Below, in pieces: positions 21,251 through 31,740 of a stretch of 64,000 nt of DNA (position 1 is its first letter; the number at the start of each line of letters is the position of its first letter). Source of the DNA: Cephalopachus bancanus (taxonomy: Eukaryota; Chordata; Mammalia; Primates; Tarsiidae); the NCBI GenBank assembly GCA_027257055.1, contig JAPVLO010000161.1:1488001-1552000 (forward strand). The letters are read 5' to 3'. Both the position numbers and the translations under genes were made by a program. The notes under the pieces are model-generated. The model did not search any database. It saw only the letters and a list, made by a program, of their open reading frames with translations, and was not told the origin of the DNA.

Positions 21251-23538
21251 ACCTTTCCCAAGTATGCAGGAAAAAGATTAAACACACACATAAATCAATC
21301 CAAAAAATTAAAAGAAAGCCAACAAACAAACAATAACAACAAATGCTATAAGAACCTCATGACAGGGATAAACTCTCACATCTGAATGTGAATGGACTAA
21401 ATGCACCACCAAAAAGACACAGAATAGCAAACTGGATAAAGAATCATGATGTAACAAATGCTGTCTCCAGGAAACTCATCTCACCAGAAGGGACACTCAC
21501 AGACTCAAAGTAAGAGGATGGAAAACAAATTTTCAGGCAAATGAAACACAACAAAAAAGCAGGAATTGCGATATTAATAGCAGACTAAATATCCTTTAAA
21601 GGATCAAAAATTTAAAAAGATACAGAAGGTAACTACATAATGATCAACAAGAAGCCATCCACTACAAGCCATCAACAAGAAATATCCATCCTAAACATGC
21701 ATACACCCAACATAGGAGCACCAACTTTCATAAAGTAGTTTCTAGGTAAACTAAAAAAAGATATTGACTCTAATACTATTATAGCTGGGCACTTAAGTAC
21801 CCTACTAACAACCCCATATAGATCATGAGGTTGATCAACAAAGAGATCCAGGAGCTCAGCTTGACACTTGACCAAATGGACTTAATAAATACCTACAGAA
21901 CACTCCAACTATCAACCACAGAATATACATTCTACTCATCACCACATGGGATCTACTCCAAGATTGACCACATCCTCAGCCATAAATCAAACATAGGCAA
22001 ATTTCATAAGATTGAAATACTGCCATGCACTTTCTCAGACCACAGTGGAATAAAAATAAATATCAACACCCACAAGGTTACCCCACAATCCACAAAGACA
22101 TAGACACTAAATAGCATGATGCCAAACAATTACTGGGTCAACACAGAAATCAAAACAGAAATTAAAAGATTCCTGGAAACAATGAAAATGAATAAACATC
22201 TTACCAAAATCTCTGAGATGCCATGAAATCAGTACTAACTAGGGAGTTCAAATCTCTACAAACACACATCAAGAAAACGGAAAGATCACAAGTTAACAGT
22301 CTAACAAATCACCTAAGGGAACTGGAAAAGCAAGACCACCAAAACCCTAACTTCGGCAGAAGAATCCAAATCACCAAAATGCCCAAATATGGGACACAGA
22401 AGACAAAAATATAATAGAAAAACATCAACAAAACAAGAAGCTGGTTATTTGAAAGGATAAATAAGATTAATGGAATCCAAGCCAGACTGATCAAGAAAAT
22501 GAGAGAAAAAAAAACCCAAACACAATCACATATGCAAAAGATCAAGTCACAACTGACCCCGAAGAAATGCAAAAGATTATCAGAGATTGCTATGTACATT
22601 TGTATGGAAACAAACTTGAAAACATAAATGAAATGGAGGACATTATAACATCACATAACCTCCCCAGGTTGAAACAAGAAGAAATTGAAACCCAAAGTAG
22701 ACCAGTAACAACTCAGGAAACTGACTTTGTCATAAGAAAGCTACCTACAAAAAATAGCCCTGGACCAGATGGCTTTCTAGCAGAATTCTACAAAACATAC
22801 AAGGAGGAACTGATACCATTCCTACTGAAGGTATTCCAGGCAATTGAGAAAGATGGAACTCTCCCCAAATCATTTTCTGAAGCTAACATCACATTGATAC
22901 CCAAACCGGGTAAAAATCCAACAAAGAAAGAGAACTACAGGCCAATATTCTTGATGAACACAGATGCAAAAATTCTCAATAGAATTCTAGCAAACCAGAT
23001 TCAACAACACATCTCAGAAATTATCCACTATGACCAGTTAGGCTTCATTCCCAAGATGCAGGGCTGGTTCAACATCTGCAAGACCAAAAATGTAATTAAA
23101 TACATCAACAGATATAAAAACAAGAACCACATGAATATATCATTAGATACAGAAAAATCTCTAGATAAAATCCAGCATCCCTTCTTGATAAAAACTCTTG
23201 AACACCTAGGCCTAGAGAGAACATACTTCAAAATATTCAGAGCCAACAAACACACAATCAACATACTGCTAAGCAGACAAAAACTGGAACCATTTTCCCT
23301 AAAATACGGAACAAGACACTCTCACCCCCTCTTTTTAACATAGTGTTGGAAGTCCTAGCTAGAGCAATCAGACAAGAGAGGGAAATCAAGGAAATCCAAA
23401 TAGGAAAAGAGGAAGTTAAGTCATCCCTCTTTGCAGATGACATCATCCTATACCTTAAAAGCCCAAGAACATCTGTCAAAGTGTTCTTGAACTGATAAAG
23501 GACTTTGGCAAGGTGTCAGGGTATAAAATAAACATGTA

Positions 23539-24133
23539 GCTCGGGCTTGGTGGCTCAGCCTGCAATCCTAGCACTTTGGGAAGCTTAGGCGAGTGGATTG
23601 CCTGAGCCTGTGGGTTCAAGACTAGCCTAGGCAACTTGGCGAGACCTCGTCTCTACAATAAATAAACTTTTTTTGTTGGAGTCTCACTCTGTCACCCAGA
23701 CTGGAATGCAATGGCCGCTCCCGGCCACCGCAGCCTCAACCTGCTGGGCTCCTGCGATCCTTCTGCCTCAGCCTTCCAAGTGGCCAGAAGTACAGGCATG
23801 CGCTACCACGCCCGGCTGATTTTTTGATTTATTGTAGAGATGAGGTCTCGCTGCCCAGGCGGGTCTCGAACCCGCGGGCTCAGGCAATCCACTCACCTCA
23901 GCCTCCCAAAGGCGCGGGATTACAGGCTGAGCCACCAAGCCTGGTTAAAAATAAACTTTTAAAAAAAAATTAGCCAGGTGTGGTAGCATGTGCCAGTAGT
24001 CCTGGCTACTTGGAAGGCTGAGGTGGAAGGATCACTGGAGCCCAGCAGGTCGATGCTGGAATGCCTGTGAGCATGCCACTGCACTCTAACCTGGGCAACA
24101 GAGTGAGACACCAACTCAAATAAATAAATAAAT
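23539..24133 (+). mobile_element. Alu (outer), inserted in L1 ORF2 and itself interrupted
   Basis: The left arm is at 23539-23660 (CTCGGGCTTGGTGGCTCAGCC...), the right arm at 23961-24133 (AATTAGCCAGGTGTGGTAGC...GACACCAACTC plus an AAAT tail). The flanking duplication is AAAATAAACATGTA (23525-23538) and AAAATAAGTATGTA (24134-24147), 12 of 14 matching. A second Alu sits in its middle A-rich linker. Confidence 0.92.
23672..23949 (-). mobile_element. Alu (inner), inserted into the linker of the outer Alu
   Basis: Inverted full-length Alu from GTTGGAGTCTCACTCTG to CTGAGCCACCAAGCCTGG. It is flanked by a perfect AATAAACTTTT (23661-23671 and 23950-23960). It is CpG-rich and close to the lineage consensus, so it is the youngest layer of this nest. 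Confidence 0.95.
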
Positions 24134-25958
24134 AAAATAAGTATGTAAAGGGCAGTCACATTCCCATACACCAACAATAAACAAACAGAAACCCAAATAA
24201 AAAGCACAATCCCATTCACAGTTGCCACAAAAAAATTAAATACCTAGTCATCTTCCTAACCAAAGAAGTGAAAGACCTTTACAGTGAAAACCACCAAACA
24301 TTGCTCCAAGAAATCAAAGATGACACAAACAAATGGCAAAGTATTTCATGCTCATAGAATGAAAGAATCAGCATTGTTAAGATGGTCGTCCTACCCAAGG
24401 CAATCTACTGACTTAATGCAATACCCATTAAATTACCAGCACCATTCCTCTCAGACCTGGAAACAATAGTACAGAAATTAATGTGGAAATATAAATGACC
24501 ACGAATAGCCAAAACAATCCTCAGCAAAAGAAACAAAGCAGGAGGTATCACACTTCCAGACTTCAAACTTTATTATAAGCTACAAAAATCAAAACAGCCA
24601 GATATTGGTACAAGAACAGGCATATAGACCAATAGAAAAGGATAGAGATTTAGGAAGCAAAATCTCAATTTCTCAGCTAACTCATCTTTGACAAACCCTC
24701 CACTAACAACCATTGGGGAGAGGTGAACTTATTCAGTAAACGACATCTGGAAAACTGGCTGACCACATGCAGAAAATTAAAACAAGACCCCTATCTATCA
24801 CCATACGCAAAAATCAACTCTAAATGGATCAAAGAACTAAATGTAAAACCTCAAACTATAATAACTTTAGAAAATGCAGAGGACCTTATGGAAATTGGAT
24901 CTGGCAACCAATTCCTGACAAAACCCCAAATGATCATGCTGTAAGAGATAAGATAGACAAGTGGGACCTCATCAAACTGAAAAGTTTCTGAAAATCAAAA
25001 GAAACCATCAAAAGAGCATAGAGACAGCCCAAAGAATGGGAAAAAATATTTGCCAACTGTATATCTGACAAAGGCCTAACATCCAGGATCTGCAAGGAAC
25101 TCAAACACGCTGAAAAGAAAAAAATAAATAGCCTATTACAAAGCGGGCAAAAGATATGAATAGACATTTTTCAAAAGAAGACATACAAGCAGCCAACAGA
25201 TAAATGAAAAAATACTCTGCCTCACTAATCATCAAAGACATGTACATTAAAATCACAGTGAGATACCACTTAACTCCAGTCAGGATGGCCATCATCAACT
25301 CAAAAAACAGCAGACATTAGACAGGGTGCAGGGAAAAAGGAACACTTCTAAACTGTTGGTAGGAGTATAAACTAGTACAACTTCTGTGGAAGATAGTTTA
25401 ACAATTCCTAAAAGATCTAAAAATCGACCTTCTGTACGATCCTGGAATCCTCCTTCTGGGAATATACCCAGGGGAACTCAAATCACTCTATGAAAAAGAT
25501 ATCTGCACACTCATATTTATTGCAGCACTATTCACAATAGCAAAAATATGGAACCAACTATACTGCTCATTGAAAGAGGACTGGATTTAAAAAAAGGTGG
25601 TACATATGCACAATGGAATATTATGCAGCCATAAAAAGGACAAAATTATGAACTTTGCAGCAACTTGGATGGGTTAGAGTCTACAGTACTGAGTGATCTA
25701 TCAAAGAAGCAAAGAACTGAGTACCTCTTGGTCTCGGTCATAAGTGAACCCTGACAATTATCATAATGCTGTAAGAAAGGGATTGGCAGTAGTGGGAAAC
25801 TGCCAGGGGAGGGAGGGGGAGCACATCTCATCAATAAGGGTACCTGATCTCAAACCAGGTGAAATGGGGATCAAAGTGAGGTCCAAGCCTTGCCTATACG
25901 AAGGCCATTTGTATACCTAACCCTGAATTGTACTCCATGACTTTAAAAAAATAAAATC

Positions 25959-26850
25959 AAATCTAGGTGGTGGTGGCCCATGCCTCCAAAGTTCTTATAC
26001 TCTGTGTACCTGCAGAGTCAGCACATGTAGATGCCATCAAGGTTTACCTTTCAGCATTTGTGTCCTCTGAAAGGGAAATCGAGCAGCACCTGGATCCACT
26101 TGAGCCACAGCTGGGATGCAGGGAACAAAGACTTGAGGCAGCACTTGACAGAAGTCCCAAGGTTGCACAGGCACCTTAGGCCCAGCCTTTGAAACTTTTC
26201 TGTCTCAGGGCCCAGGCACTCTAGGCCTGTGATGAGAGAAGCAGCATTGATAATCTCCAACATGCTTTGAAGTTATTCTTCTATTGGCTTTATAAGTAGC
26301 ATCTGACTTTCTTCTATCCAAACTAATCTTATCAAAAGTTCACTTGACCACACCCTAGGTATTCTCTCCAGAACATGTTTTCTCATTTTTCACAGGCAAA
26401 GAATTTTCCAACTCTTTAAGTTATGCTTCCCTTTTTATTATAAATTCCATCTTTAGTTCTTTTTTGACTCACATTTTACTTTAAGCAATTCAAGAGAAGC
26501 CATGCAGGTAGCATCTTGAATATTCTGCTTAGAGTTCTTTCATCAAATGTTCTAGCTCATCACTCAAGATCAGACTTTCATAAAGTATTCAGACATGGAC
26601 ACAATTCAGCCCAAGTTTTTTGCCAATTTGTAGCAGGGCAAATATCCATTAAGATTTTTTTTTGTTGTCACTTAAAATCTTATCAGAATTGCTTTACTAT
26701 TCATACTTATACCAGCATTCTGATCATCTACTAAGAAGATTCAGGCACTCCCTGCCGCTCTCTTCTTCTGAGCCGTTACCAGAATATCCTTTTACAATTC
26801 AACCTCTACTCATTACCCAGTTCCAAAGCCACTTTCACATTTTTAGGTAG
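25959..26850 (-). mobile_element. MaLR internal region, right piece
   Basis: It continues the inverted THE1/MST internal sequence: TCTGTGTACCTGCAGAGTCAGCAC, CCACAGCTGGGATGCAGGG, AGGCCTGTGATGAGAGAAGCAGC, TTATGCTTCCCTTTTTATTATAAATTCC, and TTACCCAGTTCCAAAGCCACTTTCACATTTTTAGG at the LTR junction. Open frames in it are chance. Confidence 0.82.
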
Positions 26851-27304
26851 TTATATGTTCATATGTTGAAACTTATCATTTCGCATAGTTCTAGAGACTG
26901 AGAATCATTTCTCATAGTTCTAGAGACTGGGAAGTCCAAGATCAATGCCCCAACAGATTTAGTATCTAGTGGGGGCTGTTCTTTCTGTTTCCAAGATAGT
27001 GCTTGGTTGCTGTGTCCTCATGTGACAGAAGGAGCAAACACTGTGTCCCCACATGACAACAAGGATGAATGCTGTCCTCACAGAAGGGAAAAAAGGACAA
27101 ACACTGTGTTTTCACATTGTGGAAGAGCAGAAGAGAGAAACTTCTTCAAGTTCTTTTATAAGGACTTTAATCTCACCCATGAGAGCCCTATCCATGACTT
27201 AATTACCTCCTAAAGGCTCCACCTTTTAGTATTATCACATTGTCAGTTAAGTTTCAACATATGAACTTGGGGGGAACATAACATATGAACTTTGGGGATC
27301 ATAG
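26851..27304 (-). mobile_element. 5' LTR of the MaLR provirus
   Basis: Inverted LTR with CATAGTTCTAGAGACTGGGAAGTCC, GGTTGCTGTGTCCTCATGTGACAGAAGGAGCAAACAC and ATTACCTCCTAAAGGCTCCACC. It contains internal short duplications: the TCATAGTTCTAGAGACTG unit is repeated at about 26887 and 26913, and GGACAAACACTGTGT partly repeats an upstream block. Its first bases (right end) are decayed. Confidence 0.82.
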
Positions 27305-27339
27305 TAAGTGGCTACCTTGCTTCTCAGCATAAATATAAC

Positions 27340-27890
27340 TAGTACCCTAGAGAAGAGAACTGAAAAAAAGAACATAAAATATATTTAAAGGAATAACTCA
27401 AGAAAAGCTTTGAGAAAGAAAAGATGTGGACTTATACACTGAAAGTATACCCTGCTTCCCTGGAAAAACTTGATGTCAAATCAATATCACTAAGGCAATA
27501 AAGTTACCAGGCTTCAAAAATAAACAAAATGAAAGAAGATAAAAGTACAGCCAAGTGAAAAATATCAAGTTTCTCTTCTAAAGAAAAAAAGAAAACAGAC
27601 TGGCCGTCTAACACTCAACACCAATGTTTATCACTAGAAAATAGTTGAGTAATATCAACAGAATGTAATTTAAGAATTTTATATCCAGCCAACCTGTCAT
27701 TCAAGTATAACCCATAGACAAACACAAATAAAAACCAGTTCTACAAAAGTCTAGGTAATATATTTCCCATGAGCCTTTCCTGAATGAGCTATGAAAAAAC
27801 AAACTTCAGCCAAGAAAATATGAAATTTTGGCAAAAATATTGAAATTAAGCATTTAGTCCAATTTACTACAGGAATAAGTATAAAACAAT
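27340..27890 (+). mobile_element. HAL1 / old L1 ORF1-region fragment
   Basis: TTTAAGAATTTTATATCCAGCCAACCTGTCATTCAAGTATAA and AATATATTTCCCATGAGCCTTTCCTGAATGAGC, then AACAAACTTCAGCCAAGAAAATATG, match the ORF1 3' segment of HAL1/L1M elements. It is non-coding now. The left boundary is uncertain. Confidence 0.6.
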
Positions 27891-28035
27891 TGTAACTGTT
27901 ATCTCCCAGGGGAGGGGGGGAACACCTCATCAACAAGGCTACCTGCATAATAAACATTTGTATGCCTAACCCTGAATTGTACCCCACTTCTTTAAAATAA
28001 AAAAATTAAAAGAGGAAAAAAGTCAAAAAAAATTA
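27891..28035 (+). mobile_element. L1 3' terminal fragment (lineage-type 3' UTR)
   Basis: CTCCCAGGGGAGGGGGGGAACACCTCATCAACAAGG, ...CCTAACCCTGAATTGTACCCCAC and an A-rich tail form the last ~120 bases of the same L1 family as at 25.8 and 46.5 kb. It is a severely 5'-truncated insertion. Confidence 0.88.
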
Positions 28036-29023
28036 AACATCTGTAAGTATCTCATCTAAAAAGGTAAATAATTCCTTAGCATTATTAAATTTACAGTCTG
28101 TAGTAAGCACCAAAAAAAAAAAAAAACTGTTATAGACAATGACAATTTAGAACTTAAATAATTAACCAAAAATAAAAGCAAAAAGGAAAAATATTTAGAA
28201 AGGTAATGTTGGTACGCTGGCTCATTCATTTTTTTTTAACAACTGGAGATCAAATTATATTATTTTAAACAGGCCAATTCAGACTTCTTTAATTTAAGAC
28301 AAATAATAACATAAAATTATTACTTCCCATATGAGTTGGGCAATTTTTTCAGTGCTTTTCCATAAGGATAAAGGGAGATATATTTTGATGAAGTTCAAAT
28401 GAAAGGAGGCTATATCAGCATATGTGATGCAAGAGACAAATGGAAAGGTGAGCTTAGACCATCTATTCCTGTGGAGTTCTAAGGATGTCACTTACTGATG
28501 ATTTTGATTGAACCAGGGGGCAGAAGTGAGAGTACCCCCACATTTAATGCTATTAGGCTAGGAGGGGAGTAGAAGACAACATACAGGCCCCCCCAAACAA
28601 AATAAGAATAAATATGCTCAAGTTGGAGGTGTAGCAAAACAGGTGAACGGAAGATACACTTGAAAAATTTAAATAGCATATGAGCAGTTGCAATAGTTTT
28701 ATACACATTTCAAGTGCTAATTTAAGGTTTAATACCTCGCACCATTGCTTAAAACTTTCCCTCCAGGGCCAAGAGCTACCTAATCTCCTTCCAGTGATAT
28801 CCTCCCCATACTTCAAGGTCAAATTTATTACTTTCTCCTCTAAGAAGCCTTGATCAGGGTGACTGCAAGTGATATCACCGCCCCTGCATATTTATGGTTG
28901 TACTACTGTCTTTGTTCTGTCACAACTCAAGGACCCATTACTTTAAACTCTCTCTTGACAATACTACCTAATCCCTTAGCCCTGTACTCATGTTCTTCAA
29001 CTGCCTTACAAAATATTTTCAAT
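28036..29023. other. No recognised gene (about 1 kb)
   Basis: An A-run of 14 lies at 28111-28124. CTCTAAGAAGCCTTGATCAGGGTGAC near 28838 may be a weak L2 trace. Overlapping frames at 28488-28822 (-) carry no motif. Confidence 0.45.
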
Positions 29024-29338
29024 AAAAAGGTAAAAATAAGCCGGGCTCGGAGGCTCAGCCTGTAATCCCGCGCCTTTGGGAGGCTGAGGCGAGTGGATTG
29101 CCTGAGCCGGCGGGTTTGAGACCCCCCTGGGCAGCGAGACCTCATTTCTACAATAAATCAAAAAATCAACCGGGCGTGGTAGCGTGAGCCTGTAGTTCCA
29201 GCTACTTGGAAGGCTGAGGCAGAAGGATCGCCGGAGCCCAGCAGGTGAAGGCTGCGGTGGCCGGGAGCGGCCACTGCACTCCAGTCTGGGCGACAGAGTG
29301 AGACTCCAACTCAAAAAAAAAAAAAAAAGGTAAAAATA
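29024..29338 (+). mobile_element. Alu, full length, young, with perfect TSD
   Basis: GCCGGGCTCGGAGGCTCAGCCTGTAATCCCGCGCC to GACTCCAACTC plus an A-tail. AAAAAGGTAAAAATA at 29024-29038 recurs at 29324-29338, a perfect 15-bp duplication. CpG-rich; carries GTGGCCGGGAGCGGCCAC. The best local example of the lineage-specific subfamily. Confidence 0.97.
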
Positions 29339-29344
29339 TTGAAC

Positions 29345-29785
29345 ATCCAATGTGGAGAATGCAAGAGGTAGCCGGGCAGACATTGATAATAAAGATGTGG
29401 AATGCCATTCACACCTCAACTGAGGTTAAAAGCAACACGTTTTTAAAGACACGAACATGTGTGACCATGTCTAACAGAGGTCTCCACTTGAATCCCACAG
29501 GTTTTACCTGAATCCTGCCTACCTGGTCTTGAATTGTGTCCACTTACTAGCTCTGTGAAAATTTCAGCAAGTCATTTCATCTCCCCATTAAGGAGTTCAT
29601 TTCTAGAACGCGGACTATGATAAAAAGGCTCAAGTTGGTTCAATCTGAAATACAAATTGTTCAGTGACCTTGACTCTACCTCCAACCACAATCCAATATG
29701 TATTTTTTTCTATTGTCCAGTTTTTAAAACAGCACTTTATACTTTCTTTGTCTATCTCCTATTTACTCCCTAAACAGCTACAACC
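29345..29785. other. No recognised feature
   Basis: Single-copy-looking sequence. TCCCCATTAAGGAGTTCATTTC near 29582 may be a MIR trace, but it is too weak to call. Confidence 0.4.
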
Positions 29786-29789
29786 TAAA

Positions 29790-30108
29790 GTCACTAATAG
29801 TCTACTCAAATGCCACCATCACAGTAAGATTTTTCCTTAATCTGTCAATTTCTAATACCAGCCTTCTCCAATTTAAAATAGTAACCTGGCTTCTGGGAAG
29901 TCATCATTCTTCTTTCCTGATTTATTTGTCCCCGTGGCAGTTACCAACTTCTAAAATGCCGTGAAATCCATTTATCTATTTTGTCTAGTATCTGTATTTC
30001 CCATGAGAATATAAACTCCATGAGGGCTGAGACTTTTGCCTGTTTTGGTCAGTGCCAACATCATGGATGTTCATAAGTATGAATCAAAGGAATAAATGAA
30101 TATGGGCT
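29790..30108 (+). mobile_element. L2 LINE 3' end
   Basis: CATGAGAATATAAACTCCATGAGGGCTGAGACTTTTGCC, then AAAGGAATAAATGAATA, is the L2 3' terminus. The upstream part (from about 29790) is more diverged. 30109-30360 is unassigned. Confidence 0.78.
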
Positions 30109-30364
30109 CACTGGTCCTTAAGTTACCTCAGCGATGTTTGGTACTGTTTTTTCTTCCTTTATTCTCTCATTCTCTTTATTTTCTCTCCTCCCTTAGCACT
30201 CATGATACCCTACCCTTGGTTTTCACCATCACTTTGATGGACACTTACTTATACCCAATCTAGGCTGCCCCTTCCTTCACTCACATGTTAAGGATCAAGA
30301 TATTCCCAGGGTTCCTTATTTGATCCCTTTCTACTTTGTCCCTCTAGCTTGATGCTATGGGAGG

Positions 30365-30560
30365 GACCGCTCTAAGAGCTTTCTGTATATTAACTCTTAA
30401 TCCTCATAGCAACCCGAAAAGTTGACATTTACCTTCAATGTCTCATTTTATAAATGAGAACATTCCAACACAGGTGGATTCTTTCCCAAGGCCATGAAAC
30501 TCGTAAGTGATAGAGCAGTGATTACTCTTGGACAGTCTGTGTTCAGAGAACTAGTATCTT
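30365..30560 (-). mobile_element. MIR SINE
   Basis: CTAAGAGCTTTCTGTATATTAACTC, AATCCTCATAGCAACCC, ATAAATGAGAACATTCC and AGGCCATGAAACTCGTAAGTGATAGAGC follow the inverted MIR order. Confidence 0.8.
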
Positions 30561-30929
30561 TTAACTGTTTAGTCATGCGAACCCTCCAGATAAACTCCAA
30601 GTATGTCCACATCTGTATTTCTCAGCCTAGACCACTCTTCTGAGCTCTAGACCTCACCGTATCTTTCTCCCAAACCAGATCCTCCTCCTGTACTCCCCAT
30701 CCTCACCAACAGTTCCATCCTCAGAAAATGAACCCAGATCCCATTCCCTTCTCTCTGTACCCATCCAATCCCAGCAAAAAGTGACCTTGAAGCTGCTTCT
30801 TAACTATCGTAGAAGCTGACCCCTTCCCATTGACAAGTGCATCCATTAATCAAGCCTGCTAACTCTCAATAACCATATAAGCCTCTTTACCACCTTCTCT
30901 CCTGTCCTCCACAAAGTCGTTCTATATAC

Positions 30930-31120
30930 CGATGCCACCATGAGCTTTCCAAAGTGCACATCTCATCACACTCTGCCAGCACCGTTCCTTCATCAAACAT
31001 CATGTTCCTGCTCTCAAAGCCTTCTGTGATCTGGCTCCTGCTTTCCACAATCTCGCTGCTCTACCCACCTCCTTTGGTCTCCTTCCCTAAGGGCTACTGC
31101 TTTAATCTCTGAGTAGAACA
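30930..31120 (+). mobile_element. L2-like fragment
   Basis: CACATCTCATCACACTCTGCC, AAAGCCTTCTGTGATCTGGCTCC and CTCCTTCCCTAAGGGC match L2 (TCACTCCCCTGCTCAAAACC..., GATCTGGCCCC). A possible continuation is at 31615-31740 (CCAGGAAACCTTCTCTAAC). The call is weak. Confidence 0.5.
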
Positions 31121-31297
31121 AGTTCTCTTCCTCCATTTGAATATATTTTGGATTGAGTTCAGCTTCTTCACCTCTAAATTCCTAGAAACAAGCATGTGCC
31201 TGGCATATATTAGCTGTTTGTTCAACAATTTTATGGTCATTTCTGCAACAACTGTTCTATTTCCCCTCCCTCCCACTCCTCTAAGTCATCTACCTAA

Positions 31298-31612
<315 letters not shown>

Positions 31613-31740
31613 TTATTCTTCATAATGTAGCCAACCTCTCCAGGAAACCTTCTCTAACTTTCACCTTCTCAGACTCAGGTAGTTATCCTTTTACCTCACT
31701 CCCAAAGCCCTCAGCATAATGTTATACAAAACTTATCATC

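Larger units (their letters stand above)
21359..25740 (+). pseudogene. L1 ORF2 (endonuclease / reverse transcriptase), broken
   Basis: ORF2 starts at ATG 21359 (MTG...) but meets TGA within nine codons. Surviving blocks: the endonuclease half at 21825-22103 (YTFYSSPHG, KIDHIL, FSDHSG); the reverse transcriptase N-terminal region at 22567-23343, 258 codons open ([40 protein letters not shown]); and the active-site FADD at 23430-23441, which lies in another frame from the preceding block. An Alu interrupts RT after that. The cysteine-rich C-terminus near 25300-25600 is frameshifted. ORF2p would cut target DNA and reverse-transcribe its own RNA; this copy cannot. Confidence 0.9.
19339..25958 (+). 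mobile_element. Full-length LINE-1, inactive, with nested Alus
   Basis: About 6.0 kb of L1 once the Alus (23539-24133) are removed. It comprises a 5' UTR of about 1.1 kb, ORF1, ORF2, a 3' UTR and an A-rich tail ending about 25958. AAAATCT at 19332-19338 and AAATCT at 25959-25964 flank it, and MaLR sequence resumes directly at AAATCTAGGTGG. The 3' UTR has the GGCAGTAGTGGGAAACTGCCAGGGGAGGG block typical of this window's L1s. Stops and frameshifts in both ORFs show that it is dead. Confidence 0.93.
18237..27304 (-). mobile_element. MaLR provirus (MST/THE1-like), internally split
   Basis: Two LTRs in the same (minus) orientation and MaLR internal sequence between them mark a provirus, 3' end on the left. 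TAAGTGG directly precedes the left LTR (18230-18236) and directly follows the right LTR (27305-27311), so the whole is one integration. The internal region is in two pieces, 18615-19338 and 25959 to about 26850, which join in register across an inserted L1. MaLRs lack env and depend on ERVL enzymes; no MaLR reading frame survives here. Confidence 0.85.

Noticed and set aside
29006..29419. 137-codon minus-strand frame containing [16 protein letters not shown]
   Set aside because: This is the classic translation of an antisense Alu. The same peptide appears at 7.8, 14.3, 31.3 and 35.6 kb.
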